Positions 43,143 through 52,031 of a DNA stretch of 64,000 nt are shown here, in pieces. The notes beneath the pieces are model-generated. The model was not told where the DNA came from. It did no database searches and saw nothing but the letters and a program-made list of their open reading frames with translations. Origin of the DNA: Jeotgalibacillus aurantiacus. Lineage in GTDB: Bacteria; Bacillota; Bacilli; Bacillales; Jeotgalibacillaceae. Position 1 is the stretch's first letter. Each line of letters starts with the position of its first letter. The DNA lies in assembly GCF_020595125.1 (NCBI RefSeq), contig NZ_JACNMS010000003.1:62001-126000 (forward strand), given 5' to 3'. Position numbers and translations under genes: made by a program.

Positions 43143-43793
43143 ATGAATAAGAAAGTGATTATTGGAACAGTGGCGAGTACAGTGATTTTAGGTGGAGCGT
43201 TAGGTGCAGGTGCGATGACGGATCAGTTCAGAACTGTGGGGATTGTGAATCCGGAGCCGGCTAATGAGTCTGATTTGATCAGTGTGGATGAGGCGAAGGA
43301 AAAAGCGCTGGCAGAGTATGAGGGTGTCGTGGAAAGTGTGGAGCTTGAGAAGCAGTTCAGAGGGTATCTTTACGAAATTGATATTGATAATGGAGAAATC
43401 GACTATGATCTGGATATGGATGCGTCAACAGGAGAAATTCTAAAGGCGAAGGAAGAGCGTGACGATGACGACGATGATCGCGATGACGACAATAGTCAGA
43501 ACACCGATCAGGCTGACGACAATTCTTCAGACGATGACAATAGAACAGCTTCAGCAACTGCTTCAAATGGAACATCTGCCAATACAAATGAAGAATATAT
43601 CACTCAGGAAGAAGCAGTCAGCATCGCAATGGCAGAAGTATCAGGCACACTTGAAAGCGTTGAATTCGATGACGATGACGGCCGCATGATCTACGAAATT
43701 GAAATCAACACAGGTAACGGCGATGACGACGATGCAGACTTTGAAATTGATGCAGTAACAGGTGAAATCCTTGAAATGAATCTGGAAGACTAA
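43143..43793 (+). CDS. Exported protein with two PepSY domains
   Basis: A 216-residue protein. N-terminal signal peptide or anchor (~4-24), then two PepSY domains (~45-100 and ~150-215; VDEAKEKALAEYEGVVESVELEKQF, YEIEINTGN) joined by a highly acidic Asp-rich linker with Ser/Thr/Asn. PepSY domains often inhibit peptidases or bind in the envelope. The Asp-rich stretches may bind Ca2+. ATG 43143 follows CAGGAGG. A C-terminal EILEMN repeat closes each domain. Confidence 0.85.
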   Translation: MNKKVIIGTVASTVILGGALGAGAMTDQFRTVGIVNPEPANESDLISVDEAKEKALAEYEGVVESVELEKQFRGYLYEIDIDNGEIDYDLDMDASTGEILKAKEERDDDDDDRDDDNSQNTDQADDNSSDDDNRTASATASNGTSANTNEEYITQEEAVSIAMAEVSGTLESVEFDDDDGRMIYEIEINTGNGDDDDADFEIDAVTGEILEMNLED

Positions 43794-43806
43794 TCATAGA
43801 ATAAAA

Positions 43807-43838
43807 TCCGGTCAGCAAGCGCTGGCCGGATTTTTTGC
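43807..43838 (+). terminator. Hairpin terminator after PepSY gene
   Basis: TCCGGTCAGC/GCTGGCCGGA-type stem then six T. Confidence 0.85.
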
Positions 43839-43928
43839 GTAGGCTTTGGAGAGTGTCCCTAAACGCTACACAATGATACAATTAATGGTAAAATAAAAGC
43901 AGAACTGATCATGAAAAGGAGTGTTTTC

Positions 43929-44054
43929 ATGAATGAGGAGAAGAAGAGTAAGATTGAGACAGACGATGGCTGGAACCGGGCGTTGTATGGGACACCTACG
44001 ATTGGCGGATTTGTTGTCATTGCGGTAATGATTGCTTATTTGATCTTTAAATAA
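43929..44054 (+). CDS. Small one-TM protein (41 aa)
   Basis: ATG 43929 lies behind AAAAGGAG. The 41-residue product has a charged N-terminal half and one TM helix at the C-terminus (~22-40). Family not recognised. Confidence 0.55.
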   Translation: MNEEKKSKIETDDGWNRALYGTPTIGGFVVIAVMIAYLIFK

Positions 44055-44059
44055 AATGA

Positions 44060-44106
44060 GACGTATATCTGCGCTATTCCTGGTTTGAATAACGCTGGAT
44101 GTACGT
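44060..44106. repeat. GGACGTATAT-type hairpin, degenerate
   Basis: GACGTATATCTGCG...CGCTGGATGTACG arms related to the element at 1476-1526. Confidence 0.5.
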
Positions 44107-44157
44107 TTTCATTGTGTGACGACTGAAAGACGATACATAATGAAAGCAGGTAAAGGC

Positions 44158-44769
44158 ATGGGATCACGGATTATGCACGCCATTATTGCGGGCAGAGTTG
44201 CAGATGAAATGAACATTGATGATCGTTCTTCATTTATCGCAGGAGGGATTGCAGCGGATGCAGTCTCACCAAAAGACTCGTCGCACTTTTATCGGGGGGA
44301 TGAACAGGATGGGTCGAGGCGGATTGCTCACGACGAGTTTTTTGAAAAGTACATGTCTCATCAGGCGTCCCCTTTTATCCAGGGGTACTTCACACATTTA
44401 ATCGCTGATGACCTTTGGTTAAAAGGTTTTTATTTACCATGGTTAAGAAACCGGATGGAGGCTGACAGCGAAGTCTTTGTGCGATATCACAGGGATTTTC
44501 AATTGCTGAACGGTAAACTGCTGCATCACTATAAGGTGACGGACCATTTGAAAGATGCACTTAAACAGAACGCTGACATCGTCGAAATAGATGAAGTGAA
44601 AAGAACAGATATAGAAAACTTTTTGCCAAGCATTTTAGACGACATGAATTTTGATCAAAAAGATCTTGAACAGCCTTTGTCCGTATTTACACTCGAGCAA
44701 ATCATTGGATACGTGGAAACGTCTGTGGAGAGAGGGATCGCATTGATGAAGGACATGAAAAAAGCGTAG
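44158..44769 (+). CDS. Zinc-dependent phospholipase C-like hydrolase
   Basis: A 203-residue protein with the His-rich layout of the zinc-dependent phospholipase C/S1-P1 fold: MHAIIAGRVAD, DSSHFYRG, FIQGYFTHLIADDLW and several conserved His/Asp. ATG 44158 is used because the family normally begins MGSRIMH. Earlier GTG/ATG starts at 44116 and 44140 exist. The true substrate is unknown. Confidence 0.72.
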   Translation: MGSRIMHAIIAGRVADEMNIDDRSSFIAGGIAADAVSPKDSSHFYRGDEQDGSRRIAHDEFFEKYMSHQASPFIQGYFTHLIADDLWLKGFYLPWLRNRMEADSEVFVRYHRDFQLLNGKLLHHYKVTDHLKDALKQNADIVEIDEVKRTDIENFLPSILDDMNFDQKDLEQPLSVFTLEQIIGYVETSVERGIALMKDMKKA

Positions 44770-44798
44770 ACTTCAGGGACAGACCCTTAGTCTACGCT
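44763..44798. terminator. REP-like palindrome between convergent genes
   Basis: AGCGTAGAC and GTCTACGCT arms (44763-44771, 44790-44798) with a GGGACAGACCC core. Confidence 0.75.
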
Positions 44799-45229
44799 TA
44801 CTTTTTTGATAAAACAGTCACGAACACCATCAGCACCGTAATCAACACAAAGGCCGTTAAAGCCAGAAACGGAATGGTGATGAATCCAAGCCAGTTGATG
44901 TATTCAGCGTTACACGGAACTCCGCTCACGCATGGTTTAATGCCGCCAAAGCCGGGGATTTTCTGCTCCATGTAATGCATGGCAGAGATGGATCCACCAA
45001 TTATGGAAAGAGGAAACACAAACCGATTTACCCTGAAGTCCGACTGGAAAACGCCAATGCCTAAAATAATCGTTAACGGGTACATGAAAATGCGTTGAAA
45101 CCAGCATAAGTCACACGGAATAAATCCCGCTATTTCACTGAAATACAGGCTGCCAAAAGTGGCAATCATCGAGACCAGCCAGGCTGCAAATAAAAACAGG
45201 CCGGCCTTTTGATTAGATGCTGCCATCAC
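44798..45229 (-). CDS. bdbC: BdbC-like (DsbB family) thiol oxidoreductase
   Basis: A 143-residue protein with four TM segments and the two DsbB cysteine pairs (CDLC in IPCDLCWFQR and CVSGVPC). It re-oxidises its thioredoxin-like partner with quinone. The ATG overlaps the bdbD stop by 4 nt, so the pair is translationally coupled. Confidence 0.92.
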   Translation of the reverse strand: MMAASNQKAGLFLFAAWLVSMIATFGSLYFSEIAGFIPCDLCWFQRIFMYPLTIILGIGVFQSDFRVNRFVFPLSIIGGSISAMHYMEQKIPGFGGIKPCVSGVPCNAEYINWLGFITIPFLALTAFVLITVLMVFVTVLSKK

Positions 45230-45894
45230 TCATTTTCCTCTAATCCTTCATCAATCAGCGCTTTAATCGCCTCATAATCAAAAGGATCCTCAAGCATGGT
45301 GCCATTCACTATAATACTCGGCGTAAAAGCCACATCGAATTGTTCAACCAATTCAGTATCAATCGCCACTTCATCTGCCATCGTCGCGTTATTCAGCTCT
45401 TCTTCCAGCTGCGCTAAATCCACATCTGTGGTCTCAGCTGCAACCTCCAGCAGTTTTTCATTTGTCACCCATACTGCATCATGATTTTGAGCAGGCTGTT
45501 CCTCGTAAAGCTTTTTTTGAAAATCCCAGTAGGAATCAGGATCCATTTTGTAAATAGACTCAGCGGCAAGAGAAGCAAGCTCAGATTCCTGACCGTGAAA
45601 AAGTACATTCACATACGAAAATGAGATTTTATCTGTATCCACATAATCGCTCACGAGCTGTGGATAGATCATTTCTCCCCAGGCCTTACACGAAGGACAC
45701 TTAAAATCGCCAAACTCGACTACCTGAACAGGAGAATCCGTATTCCCCATCGTCGGCTGTCCTTCAATCGAAGGCTGATCACTGCTCTGCGATCCAGCCG
45801 TCTGGCTGCCGCTATTCATATAAACAAAAGCGCCAACAACCGCAAAAACCAGCAGCGTCACCACAACCGCAATCTTATAGGCATTATTCTTCAT
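45226..45894 (-). CDS. bdbD: BdbD-like (DsbA family) thiol-disulfide oxidoreductase
   Basis: A 222-residue exported thioredoxin-fold protein: N-terminal TM anchor (~6-26), active site FKCPSCKAW, helical insertion, and cis-Pro loop FTPSIIVNG. It introduces disulfides in secreted proteins. ATG 45894 is preceded by GAGGGG with better spacing than ATG 45900. Confidence 0.92.
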   Translation of the reverse strand: MKNNAYKIAVVVTLLVFAVVGAFVYMNSGSQTAGSQSSDQPSIEGQPTMGNTDSPVQVVEFGDFKCPSCKAWGEMIYPQLVSDYVDTDKISFSYVNVLFHGQESELASLAAESIYKMDPDSYWDFQKKLYEEQPAQNHDAVWVTNEKLLEVAAETTDVDLAQLEEELNNATMADEVAIDTELVEQFDVAFTPSIIVNGTMLEDPFDYEAIKALIDEGLEENE

Positions 45895-45900
45895 GACCAT

Positions 45901-46327
45901 AACCCCTCACCTAAAATTAAAAGCACTCAAACTTCCATTTGATCACCATTCTATTACTAAATCACCACCAATACAAACGTTCTTTTGGATATTTCAGAGA
46001 ATGTTCATGAATGGAGAGTATGGGTCTGTCTCTCATTTAAACTATTGTTCTATATGGATGTAAATGGTAAAGTTGATGTAGAGATGTAGTGGAAGGAGAA
46101 TTTGTGCCCATGTGGATTTCTGTGAATTGATGTAATTGGATAAAGACAGTAAAGGCCATCAAGAAAGATGACCTTTTATTTGTCGTTCTTAAATCATTCA
46201 AGGGATCCGTCGTGTGGATAAATTAACTTCCATTTCTGAGCAGATGCTTTTGTCATCTGTTTTTATTTTTGGGAAAAATACATCTCATTTTGTTCACTAA
46301 GGAAATCCCTAACCAGGGGGAATTTAC
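45901..46327. other. Intergenic region without recognised gene
   Basis: About 430 bp. A weak REP-like half copy (GTATGGGTCTGTC) is at 46015-46040. An AAAGGCCATC/GATGACCTTT hairpin with T run (about 46149-46178) may be a terminator for an unseen transcript. No ORF worth reporting. Confidence 0.5.
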
Positions 46328-47110
46328 ATGAATCATGAAGAAAAATTATCAGGCGGCAATGTTTCAAGCGTATACCGTGCTGGCAATACGGTCAGACGTA
46401 CGTTGAAGCCGGAGAGTTCAAAGGTCCATCAATTATTAAGGCATCTTGAGAAAAAGGGATTTACGCAGGCTCCGCGGTTTCTTGGTATGGATGAAAAAGG
46501 AAGAGAAATATTGACTTTTATAGAGGGTGAGGCGGGAAATTACCCTTTGAAATCGTATATGTGGTCAGACGAGACACTTGCTGGGATTGCACGAATGCTC
46601 CGGGGATATCATGATGCGGTCAGTGATTTTCCAATTGATGATTCCTGGCAGCCGATTGATTGTACGCCGGAGCCTCACGAAATCATCTGTCATAACGATT
46701 TTGCGATCTATAATCTGATTTTTGATCAGGAAAAACCGGTTGGGGTGATCGATTTTGACAATGCTGGACCGGGTCCGCGGCAATGGGATGTGGCCTATGC
46801 ACTTTACACATGTGTACCATTGAGCCGCCTTTATCACACAGAAGCAGGAGAGGCCATTCACTACTCGCCAGAAGACGCAGATGGGATCAAAAAACGAGTC
46901 AAATTGTTTTATGAGGCATACGGCAATGACAAACCTGAGCAGGACATCATCAACATGGTCATTCTCAGACTCGAAGGCTTATGCAGGACCATGCATCGAA
47001 AAGCAGCAGAAGGTAATCCGGCTTTTCAAAAAATGATCGACGAAGGCCATGACAAACACTATCAGGCAGACATCCAGTTCCTTCGCGAGCATGGAGTGGA
47101 GTGGGTGTAA
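46328..47110 (+). CDS. Aminoglycoside phosphotransferase (APH)-family kinase
   Basis: A 260-residue APH-fold protein with Brenner motif IICHNDFAIYNLIF, metal-binding GVIDFDNAGPGPRQWDVAY, and N-terminal GGNVSSVYRAGNTVRR in place of a canonical P-loop. Such chromosomal proteins are usually small-molecule kinases of unknown substrate rather than drug-resistance enzymes. Start: CAGGGGG upstream of ATG. Confidence 0.85.
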   Translation: MNHEEKLSGGNVSSVYRAGNTVRRTLKPESSKVHQLLRHLEKKGFTQAPRFLGMDEKGREILTFIEGEAGNYPLKSYMWSDETLAGIARMLRGYHDAVSDFPIDDSWQPIDCTPEPHEIICHNDFAIYNLIFDQEKPVGVIDFDNAGPGPRQWDVAYALYTCVPLSRLYHTEAGEAIHYSPEDADGIKKRVKLFYEAYGNDKPEQDIINMVILRLEGLCRTMHRKAAEGNPAFQKMIDEGHDKHYQADIQFLREHGVEWV

Positions 47111-47179
47111 AGTTTGGAGACAGATACCAAGTCTGCAAAAAAATGATTGCCTATATTTATCCAAAGTGGTAAACTCCTT

Positions 47180-47455
47180 CTAACCAGATAACAGCGTTGA
47201 TAAGGAAAGTAGACAAGAGGTAGTTTGATAGAGAGCTTCTGATGGTGGAAATGAAGCAGATGATCCTTGTTGAAAATGGCCTTTGAGCTTCGTACCGAAC
47301 ATTTAAAGTAGGCTACGACGAGATGAGCACTCGTTACAACGGCGGCAGTATGAATACGTACTGACAGAGGCACATGGTGTGAGCTGTGTGTAAATTTAGG
47401 TGGTAACACGAGCATACTCGTCCTAATCGATACTTCGATTAGGACGTTTTTTTTA
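47180..47455 (+). promoter_or_regulatory. T-box riboswitch (methionine-type) upstream of metG
   Basis: Typical elements in order: AGTAG..AGAGGTAG of Stem I, GAGAGC followed by GATGGTGGAAAT (distal loop), candidate specifier AUG at 47276-47278, T-box word TTAGGTGGTAACACG (47396-47410), and terminator with perfect 12-bp arms (47419-47430, 47435-47446) plus T run. Uncharged tRNA-Met binding should disrupt the terminator and switch on the downstream MetRS. Confidence 0.88.
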
Positions 47456-47473
47456 TTTTAAGGAGGAGATGGG

Positions 47474-49096
47474 ATGAGTATTTTTATTGGGGGAGCCTGG
47501 CCTTATGCAAATGGTTCTTTACATGTCGGGCACATAGCAGCTTTACTTCCGGGGGATATTTTAGCGAGATATTACAGACAGAAGGGCAAGCCTGTGCTAT
47601 ATGTTTCAGGAAGCGATTGTAACGGTACGCCGATTTCTATACGTGCGAGCAATGAAGGAACGACGGTTGAGGCGATTGCAGATCAGTTTCATAAAGAGTT
47701 TGAGGAAACGTTCCGGCAGCTGGGCTTTACATACGATCTTTATACGCGAACGGATGGTGAACATCATCATGAGGTTGTGCAACACATTTTTCTGAAGTTG
47801 CTGGAGCAGGGACATTTGTACAAAAAGAAGGTTGAGCAGGCTTATTGTGCACATGATGCACGCTTTTTGCCGGATCGTTTTGTTGAAGGGACGTGTCCGA
47901 ACTGTGGAGCGAAAGCGCGCGGGGACCAATGTGATCACTGCTCACAAATTCTTGACCCGCTTGACTTAAATGAAAAGCGCTGTAAGCTTTGCGGAAAGGA
48001 GCCTGAGATCAGGGAAACGGTGCACTTTTATTTTTCCTTCAATTCATTTCAGCAGAAGCTTGAGCAGTACGCAGCTAAATCTGGCGTTGAGAGCAGTTGG
48101 CGTGACAATGCGATTCAGCTGACCAAACGGTATTTAGCGGAGGGGGTCCCGGACAGAGCTGTGACACGTGATTTGCCAAATGGAATTGATGTGCCGATTC
48201 CGGGATTTGAGGGCAAAAAGATCTATGTCTGGATTGAAGCGGTAGCCGGTTACTATACGGCGAGTCTTGAGTGGGCAAAGATCAACAAAGAGGATGCCTC
48301 AAAATTTTGGTCTGAGCAGACGACGTCGTATTATGTTCATGGAAAAGATAACATTCCATTTCACTCGATCATCTGGCCTGCGATTTTGATGGGGATTAAC
48401 CTTCCTGCATTACCGACGCACATCATCTCCAATGAATACATGACACTTGAAAAAAGGAAGATTTCCACGAGTGGGAACTGGGCTGTCTGGCTGCCGGATC
48501 TGTTGAAATCCTATGATCCGGATTCTATTCGCTACTTTATAACAATCAATGCCCCTGAACAGCGTGATACCGATTTTTCATGGCGTGAATTTATTTACAG
48601 CCATAACAGCGAGCTGCTCGGAGCCTTTGCCAATTTCGTCAACAGAACGTTAAAGTTCATTGATCAATCCTTTGATGGAAAAGTGGAACGGCATCCGATC
48701 GATTCAGCACTACATCACCAGATAAAAGCTCTTTATGATCAAGCCGGTGTCCTGATTGAGAGAGGTGAGATCAAACAGGCGTTGGAGACGATCTTTGCCT
48801 TCATTCGGGAAGCAAACCGCTACTTTGATCAACAGCAGCCCTGGATACATGTGAAAGAAGATCAAAGCCGCGCGAAATCGACTTTGACAAACTGTGTCTT
48901 CATCATTCAAAACCTGGCGCAGCTGTTACGCCCATTTCTGCCATTCGCATCAGAAAAAATTGAAAAAATGCTGCAGCAACCTTTAAAAGGCTGGTCTGTT
49001 GTAGAATCGCTGCCTGATTATGTTCACGATGTTCAACCTATTTATAAGCGAATTGATACGAAACAAATTGAAGAGGAGAGTGCGAAGCTGGGGTAG
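47474..49096 (+). CDS. metG: Methionyl-tRNA synthetase, zinc-knuckle short form
   Basis: A 540-residue class Ia synthetase: HIGH-like HVGH in [23 protein letters not shown] zinc knuckles (CP domain), and KMSKS-like KISTS. The usual C-terminal tRNA-binding (EMAP-like) domain is absent. This differs from the long MetRS that is the main enzyme in most Bacillus. It resembles the second MetRS (type 1/archaeal-like) known from B. cereus-group genomes, which resists inhibitors of the main enzyme. T-box control supports a conditional role. Confidence 0.92.
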   Translation: MSIFIGGAWPYANGSLHVGHIAALLPGDILARYYRQKGKPVLYVSGSDCNGTPISIRASNEGTTVEAIADQFHKEFEETFRQLGFTYDLYTRTDGEHHHEVVQHIFLKLLEQGHLYKKKVEQAYCAHDARFLPDRFVEGTCPNCGAKARGDQCDHCSQILDPLDLNEKRCKLCGKEPEIRETVHFYFSFNSFQQKLEQYAAKSGVESSWRDNAIQLTKRYLAEGVPDRAVTRDLPNGIDVPIPGFEGKKIYVWIEAVAGYYTASLEWAKINKEDASKFWSEQTTSYYVHGKDNIPFHSIIWPAILMGINLPALPTHIISNEYMTLEKRKISTSGNWAVWLPDLLKSYDPDSIRYFITINAPEQRDTDFSWREFIYSHNSELLGAFANFVNRTLKFIDQSFDGKVERHPIDSALHHQIKALYDQAGVLIERGEIKQALETIFAFIREANRYFDQQQPWIHVKEDQSRAKSTLTNCVFIIQNLAQLLRPFLPFASEKIEKMLQQPLKGWSVVESLPDYVHDVQPIYKRIDTKQIEEESAKLG

Positions 49097-49211
49097 AGGT
49101 GTGTTCTGTTTTTGTGGAAAGGGAATGTACTATTTGAAAAAATGAATCGGACATTGAATGTAACATTTTCTGGATGATACAATGATGTAAAAGAATAGGA
49201 AAAGTTGCAGC

Positions 49212-49587
49212 ATGACATTTATTAAAAAACACCCCTACATAACCGGTTCATTAGTTGCTTTTATGACACTGCTGATTTTAATCGCATACTTCATTTACTG
49301 GGCTTTTTTCAGTATTGCACGGTTAGAGCCGGGTGAGCTGATTGCTGAAGAAACGTCACCAAACGGCGAATATACTGTAAAAAACCTATCTGAATAACGG
49401 CGGAGCAATCGTTGACTTCGCAGTGCTTGGCATTCTTGAATTTGAGAATTCGTCTAAAGGGTCTAAAAACATTTACTGGCAGTATGAAACAACCGAGGGA
49501 AATATCGAATGGCAGGATGAAGATACAGTAAAGATCAACAACATTGAGCTTGATGTGCCGGATGAGAAGTATGATTACCGTAGATGA
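49212..49587 (+). pseudogene. DUF5412-like protein, frameshifted in an A6 run
   Basis: The 61-residue open frame (49212-49397) ends early, but the sequence continues to encode YLNNGGAIVDFAVLG...SKNIYWQYETTEGNIEWQDEDTV and ...IELDVPDEKYDYRR in the +1/-1 shifted frame up to TGA 49585-49587. Removing one A from the AAAAAA at 49379-49384 restores a ~124-residue DUF5412-like protein with one TM (~13-35). It may be a true mutation, a sequencing error or transcriptional slippage on the A run. Confidence 0.8.
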
Positions 49588-49614
49588 GGGGTCTGACCCC
49601 GATTCTACGCTCAG
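49580..49614. repeat. REP-like palindrome
   Basis: CGTAGATGAGGGGTCTGACCCC...TCTACGC, overlapping the DUF5412 stop. Confidence 0.7.
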
Positions 49615-49633
49615 GGTAATGAAAGGAGTAAAA

Positions 49634-50329
49634 ATGAGAAAAGGAATTCATTTGTGTTTTGTGGTGATGATTTGTTTTATCGCTTTACCAACTGCATCAT
49701 CTGCAAATGATGTGCCGGGTAATGATGAGATAAACGAAAGGTTAATAGAGCTTGGTTTTAAAGAAGAGTATATCAGTGTGTTAAACGAAGAAACGAAATT
49801 ATCTATTGCGAATGAGGATGCAGCTGAAAAATTGTTGTTTTTTAAACGGAACGGACAGGTCATTTATGATGAAGGAAACCTGGATGATCCTATGCCTGAT
49901 CGTGAGCCGGGAGATATAGCCATTAATGTCGTAGCGATTGACCTTGGCATGGAGGGTGGGAGCCGGCATATTAAGCTGCTGGGCGATTATCAGTGGTCAG
50001 ACATGCCATTTTTCAGATTTGAGGATCGGTTTTCGTTATCCTGGGACAGCAGATGGTACGGTCAATCATGGGGCATGACTGATATACAGGATTTCAGCGG
50101 GTACTTCAGCAAAGAAAATGATCTGACCAACCCTGCCCATGAAAATAGAGGCTCCGGAGTTAAATTTGCTTACGATCTGAAAGCAGGTGCCTCAGCTGCT
50201 TCCGGCACAGCCATTGCCTATCTGATCGATAACCAGCCGGGCTTGGATGAGCCGGTTTCCTTTGCAACGTTTGATGCGTCTTATGAGCATTTTTTACCGT
50301 TTAATTCAGAGGAATTGGGTCGTTATTAA
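49634..50329 (+). CDS. Secreted hypothetical protein
   Basis: A 231-residue protein with a clear signal peptide (residues 1-~24, ending ASSAND). The mature part contains aromatic motifs (FSLSWDSRWYGQSWG) but no recognised domain. AAAGGAG precedes ATG 49634. It is followed after 15 nt by the DUF4256 gene and may be co-transcribed. Confidence 0.7.
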   Translation: MRKGIHLCFVVMICFIALPTASSANDVPGNDEINERLIELGFKEEYISVLNEETKLSIANEDAAEKLLFFKRNGQVIYDEGNLDDPMPDREPGDIAINVVAIDLGMEGGSRHIKLLGDYQWSDMPFFRFEDRFSLSWDSRWYGQSWGMTDIQDFSGYFSKENDLTNPAHENRGSGVKFAYDLKAGASAASGTAIAYLIDNQPGLDEPVSFATFDASYEHFLPFNSEELGRY

Positions 50330-50344
50330 AAGGGGGAAACCAAC

Positions 50345-50911
50345 ATGAGCGGAATTCGAAAACGACTTTCCACAGAACAGCGTCAGGAATTACTGAATAC
50401 GCTGAAAAACCGTTTTGATGAAAATATGAATCGTCACCCTGATCTGAATTGGGCAGATGTTCAGGAAAGAATTGAAGCTGATGAAGGCAAGCTCTGGTCG
50501 CTGAGTGAGATGGAACAGACGGGAGGGGAGCCTGATGTAGTTGGGATGGACGAATCGACTGGTGAGTTCATCTTTTTTGATTGCTCTTCTGAAAGTCCGG
50601 CTGGCCGCAGAAGCGTATGTTTTGATCGAAAAGCGCTGGACGCGCGCAAGAAAAATAAGCCGGAGACGAGTGCGATGGATCTTGCGGCTGAAATCGGGAT
50701 TGAGATGCTGACGGAGGGACAATACCATCATTTGCAGGAGCTGGGAAGCTTTGATCTGAAAACATCAAGCTGGGTTCAGACACCTGAGTCGATTCGTAAG
50801 CTTGGCGGAGCACTCTTTTGCGATCGCCGCTACGATACGGTATTCGTTTATCATAATGGTGCGGATTCTTATTATGCCGCGAGAGGATTTCGTGGTGTGT
50901 TGAAGGTTTGA
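50345..50911 (+). CDS. DUF4256 protein
   Basis: A 188-residue protein matching DUF4256 (GGEPDVVGMDESTGEFIFFDCS, SSWVQTPESIRKLGGALFCDRRY). The fold and function are unknown to me. AAAAGGGGG is upstream of the ATG. Confidence 0.8.
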   Translation: MSGIRKRLSTEQRQELLNTLKNRFDENMNRHPDLNWADVQERIEADEGKLWSLSEMEQTGGEPDVVGMDESTGEFIFFDCSSESPAGRRSVCFDRKALDARKKNKPETSAMDLAAEIGIEMLTEGQYHHLQELGSFDLKTSSWVQTPESIRKLGGALFCDRRYDTVFVYHNGADSYYAARGFRGVLKV

Positions 50912-50947
50912 TGAAAGCACGGGAACTTCTTGTTCTCGTGCTTTTTT
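50912..50947 (+). terminator. Hairpin terminator after DUF4256
   Basis: AAAGCACGGGAAC/GTTCTCGTGCTTT stem followed by T run. Confidence 0.85.
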
Positions 50948-50952
50948 AGGTA

Positions 50953-51150
50953 GGTGTTGAAGTGATGGAATCATGTTTTGAAATGAAGGAATCACGCAGC
51001 TGGAAAGATGGAATCCGTTCGTGGAATGAAGGGAAAAAAGGGCAGCGTAGCCCTTGTGATTGAATTAATTTCCAGAAAGAAGGAATAAAATTTTCAAACG
51101 AAGGAAATAAAATCTAAAAAGATGGAATGACTTTCGAAAGTGAAGGAATC
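50953..51150 (+). repeat. 21-bp-period array, family C, copy 1
   Basis: About nine units, most exactly 21 bp, starting GATGGAATC or GAAGGAATC/AAA followed by ~12 variable bases. A homologous array in the opposite orientation is at 63055-63262. One unit has an in-frame stop, so it is not simply coding. Confidence 0.8.
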
Positions 51151-51194
51151 CCGTCTTACGGCCTCCGCCACGCAAACTATCTCAAGCCAGCACC

Positions 51195-51689
51195 TCACTG
51201 CAAATTCAACCTGTACTCAATCATCCCCCCACGTTTACCAGCCCATTCCTCAGCGCCTAGCCGGCTAACTTCTTCAAAGCCCAGCCGCTCAAGCATCCCT
51301 CTCGAACGAACATTATGCTCATGCGTTTCAGCACTTAACTGCTCTATCCCAAGCACTTCAAAGGCATGGTCCATCAATCGCTTAGCAGCGCGAAATCCGA
51401 TTCCCTGACCCCAAAGCGTGCTGTCCCCAATCGCAATCCCAAATTCCGCGGAGCGCTCTGTGATACAGGCCAGATCAGCATAACCAATCAGCCTGTCATC
51501 AAGGGTGATACCTATCCGCATAAAATCCTCGGACTTATTATTTACACAGGTTTCCCACCACTTCAACAACTCATCCCGGTCACGGTAAGCCGGCCATTCA
51601 TTTGCTGAGCAAAACGCCTCATCCCTGCTCCAGAGCAGGACTTCGTTGAAATCTGTAAGTTTAAGAGGACGTAATTCGATTGTCTGCAT
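51195..51689 (-). CDS. GNAT acetyltransferase (RimJ/RimL-like)
   Basis: A 164-residue GNAT_3-type protein: AEFGIAIGDSTLWGQGIGFRAAKRLMDHAF (acetyl-CoA site) and SAETHEHNVRSRGMLERLGFEEVSRL. These often acetylate protein N-termini or antibiotics; here the substrate is unknown. The C-terminal five residues border the array. Confidence 0.88.
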   Translation of the reverse strand: MQTIELRPLKLTDFNEVLLWSRDEAFCSANEWPAYRDRDELLKWWETCVNNKSEDFMRIGITLDDRLIGYADLACITERSAEFGIAIGDSTLWGQGIGFRAAKRLMDHAFEVLGIEQLSAETHEHNVRSRGMLERLGFEEVSRLGAEEWAGKRGGMIEYRLNLQ

Positions 51690-51695
51690 TGATAT

Positions 51696-52013
51696 TCACC
51701 TCGCTTTTAGAAGACGTTTTAAAACAACGATCAGTACGATTAATACAATAAATGTAACTAAAATAGATCCAACAAAGTTTGACCAAGATGTGATAAAAAT
51801 GGAGCAACAATCTCCTCCATACCGATGAGGCAAAGGGAGATCAATCACCGGATTACGGAGCTCTCCAAAATGAAATGGAAGGCCTGTCTTCATTGGGAAT
51901 GCTGTCGCCAACTCTTCCTCAGTCTCAATCATTTGTCCAGTCATACCTGTCCATATCACAAAAAGAATAGAGAGGATCAGACTGCCGAAGCCTAATAAGA
52001 GTTTTGATTTCAT
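51696..52013 (-). CDS. Small two-TM membrane protein
   Basis: A 105-residue protein with TM segments near both ends (~5-24, ~78-100) and a short hydrophilic middle (~25-75). Family not recognised. Confidence 0.5.
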   Translation of the reverse strand: MKSKLLLGFGSLILSILFVIWTGMTGQMIETEEELATAFPMKTGLPFHFGELRNPVIDLPLPHRYGGDCCSIFITSWSNFVGSILVTFIVLIVLIVVLKRLLKAR

Positions 52014-52031
52014 GAGATGCCCCCTTTTCTT

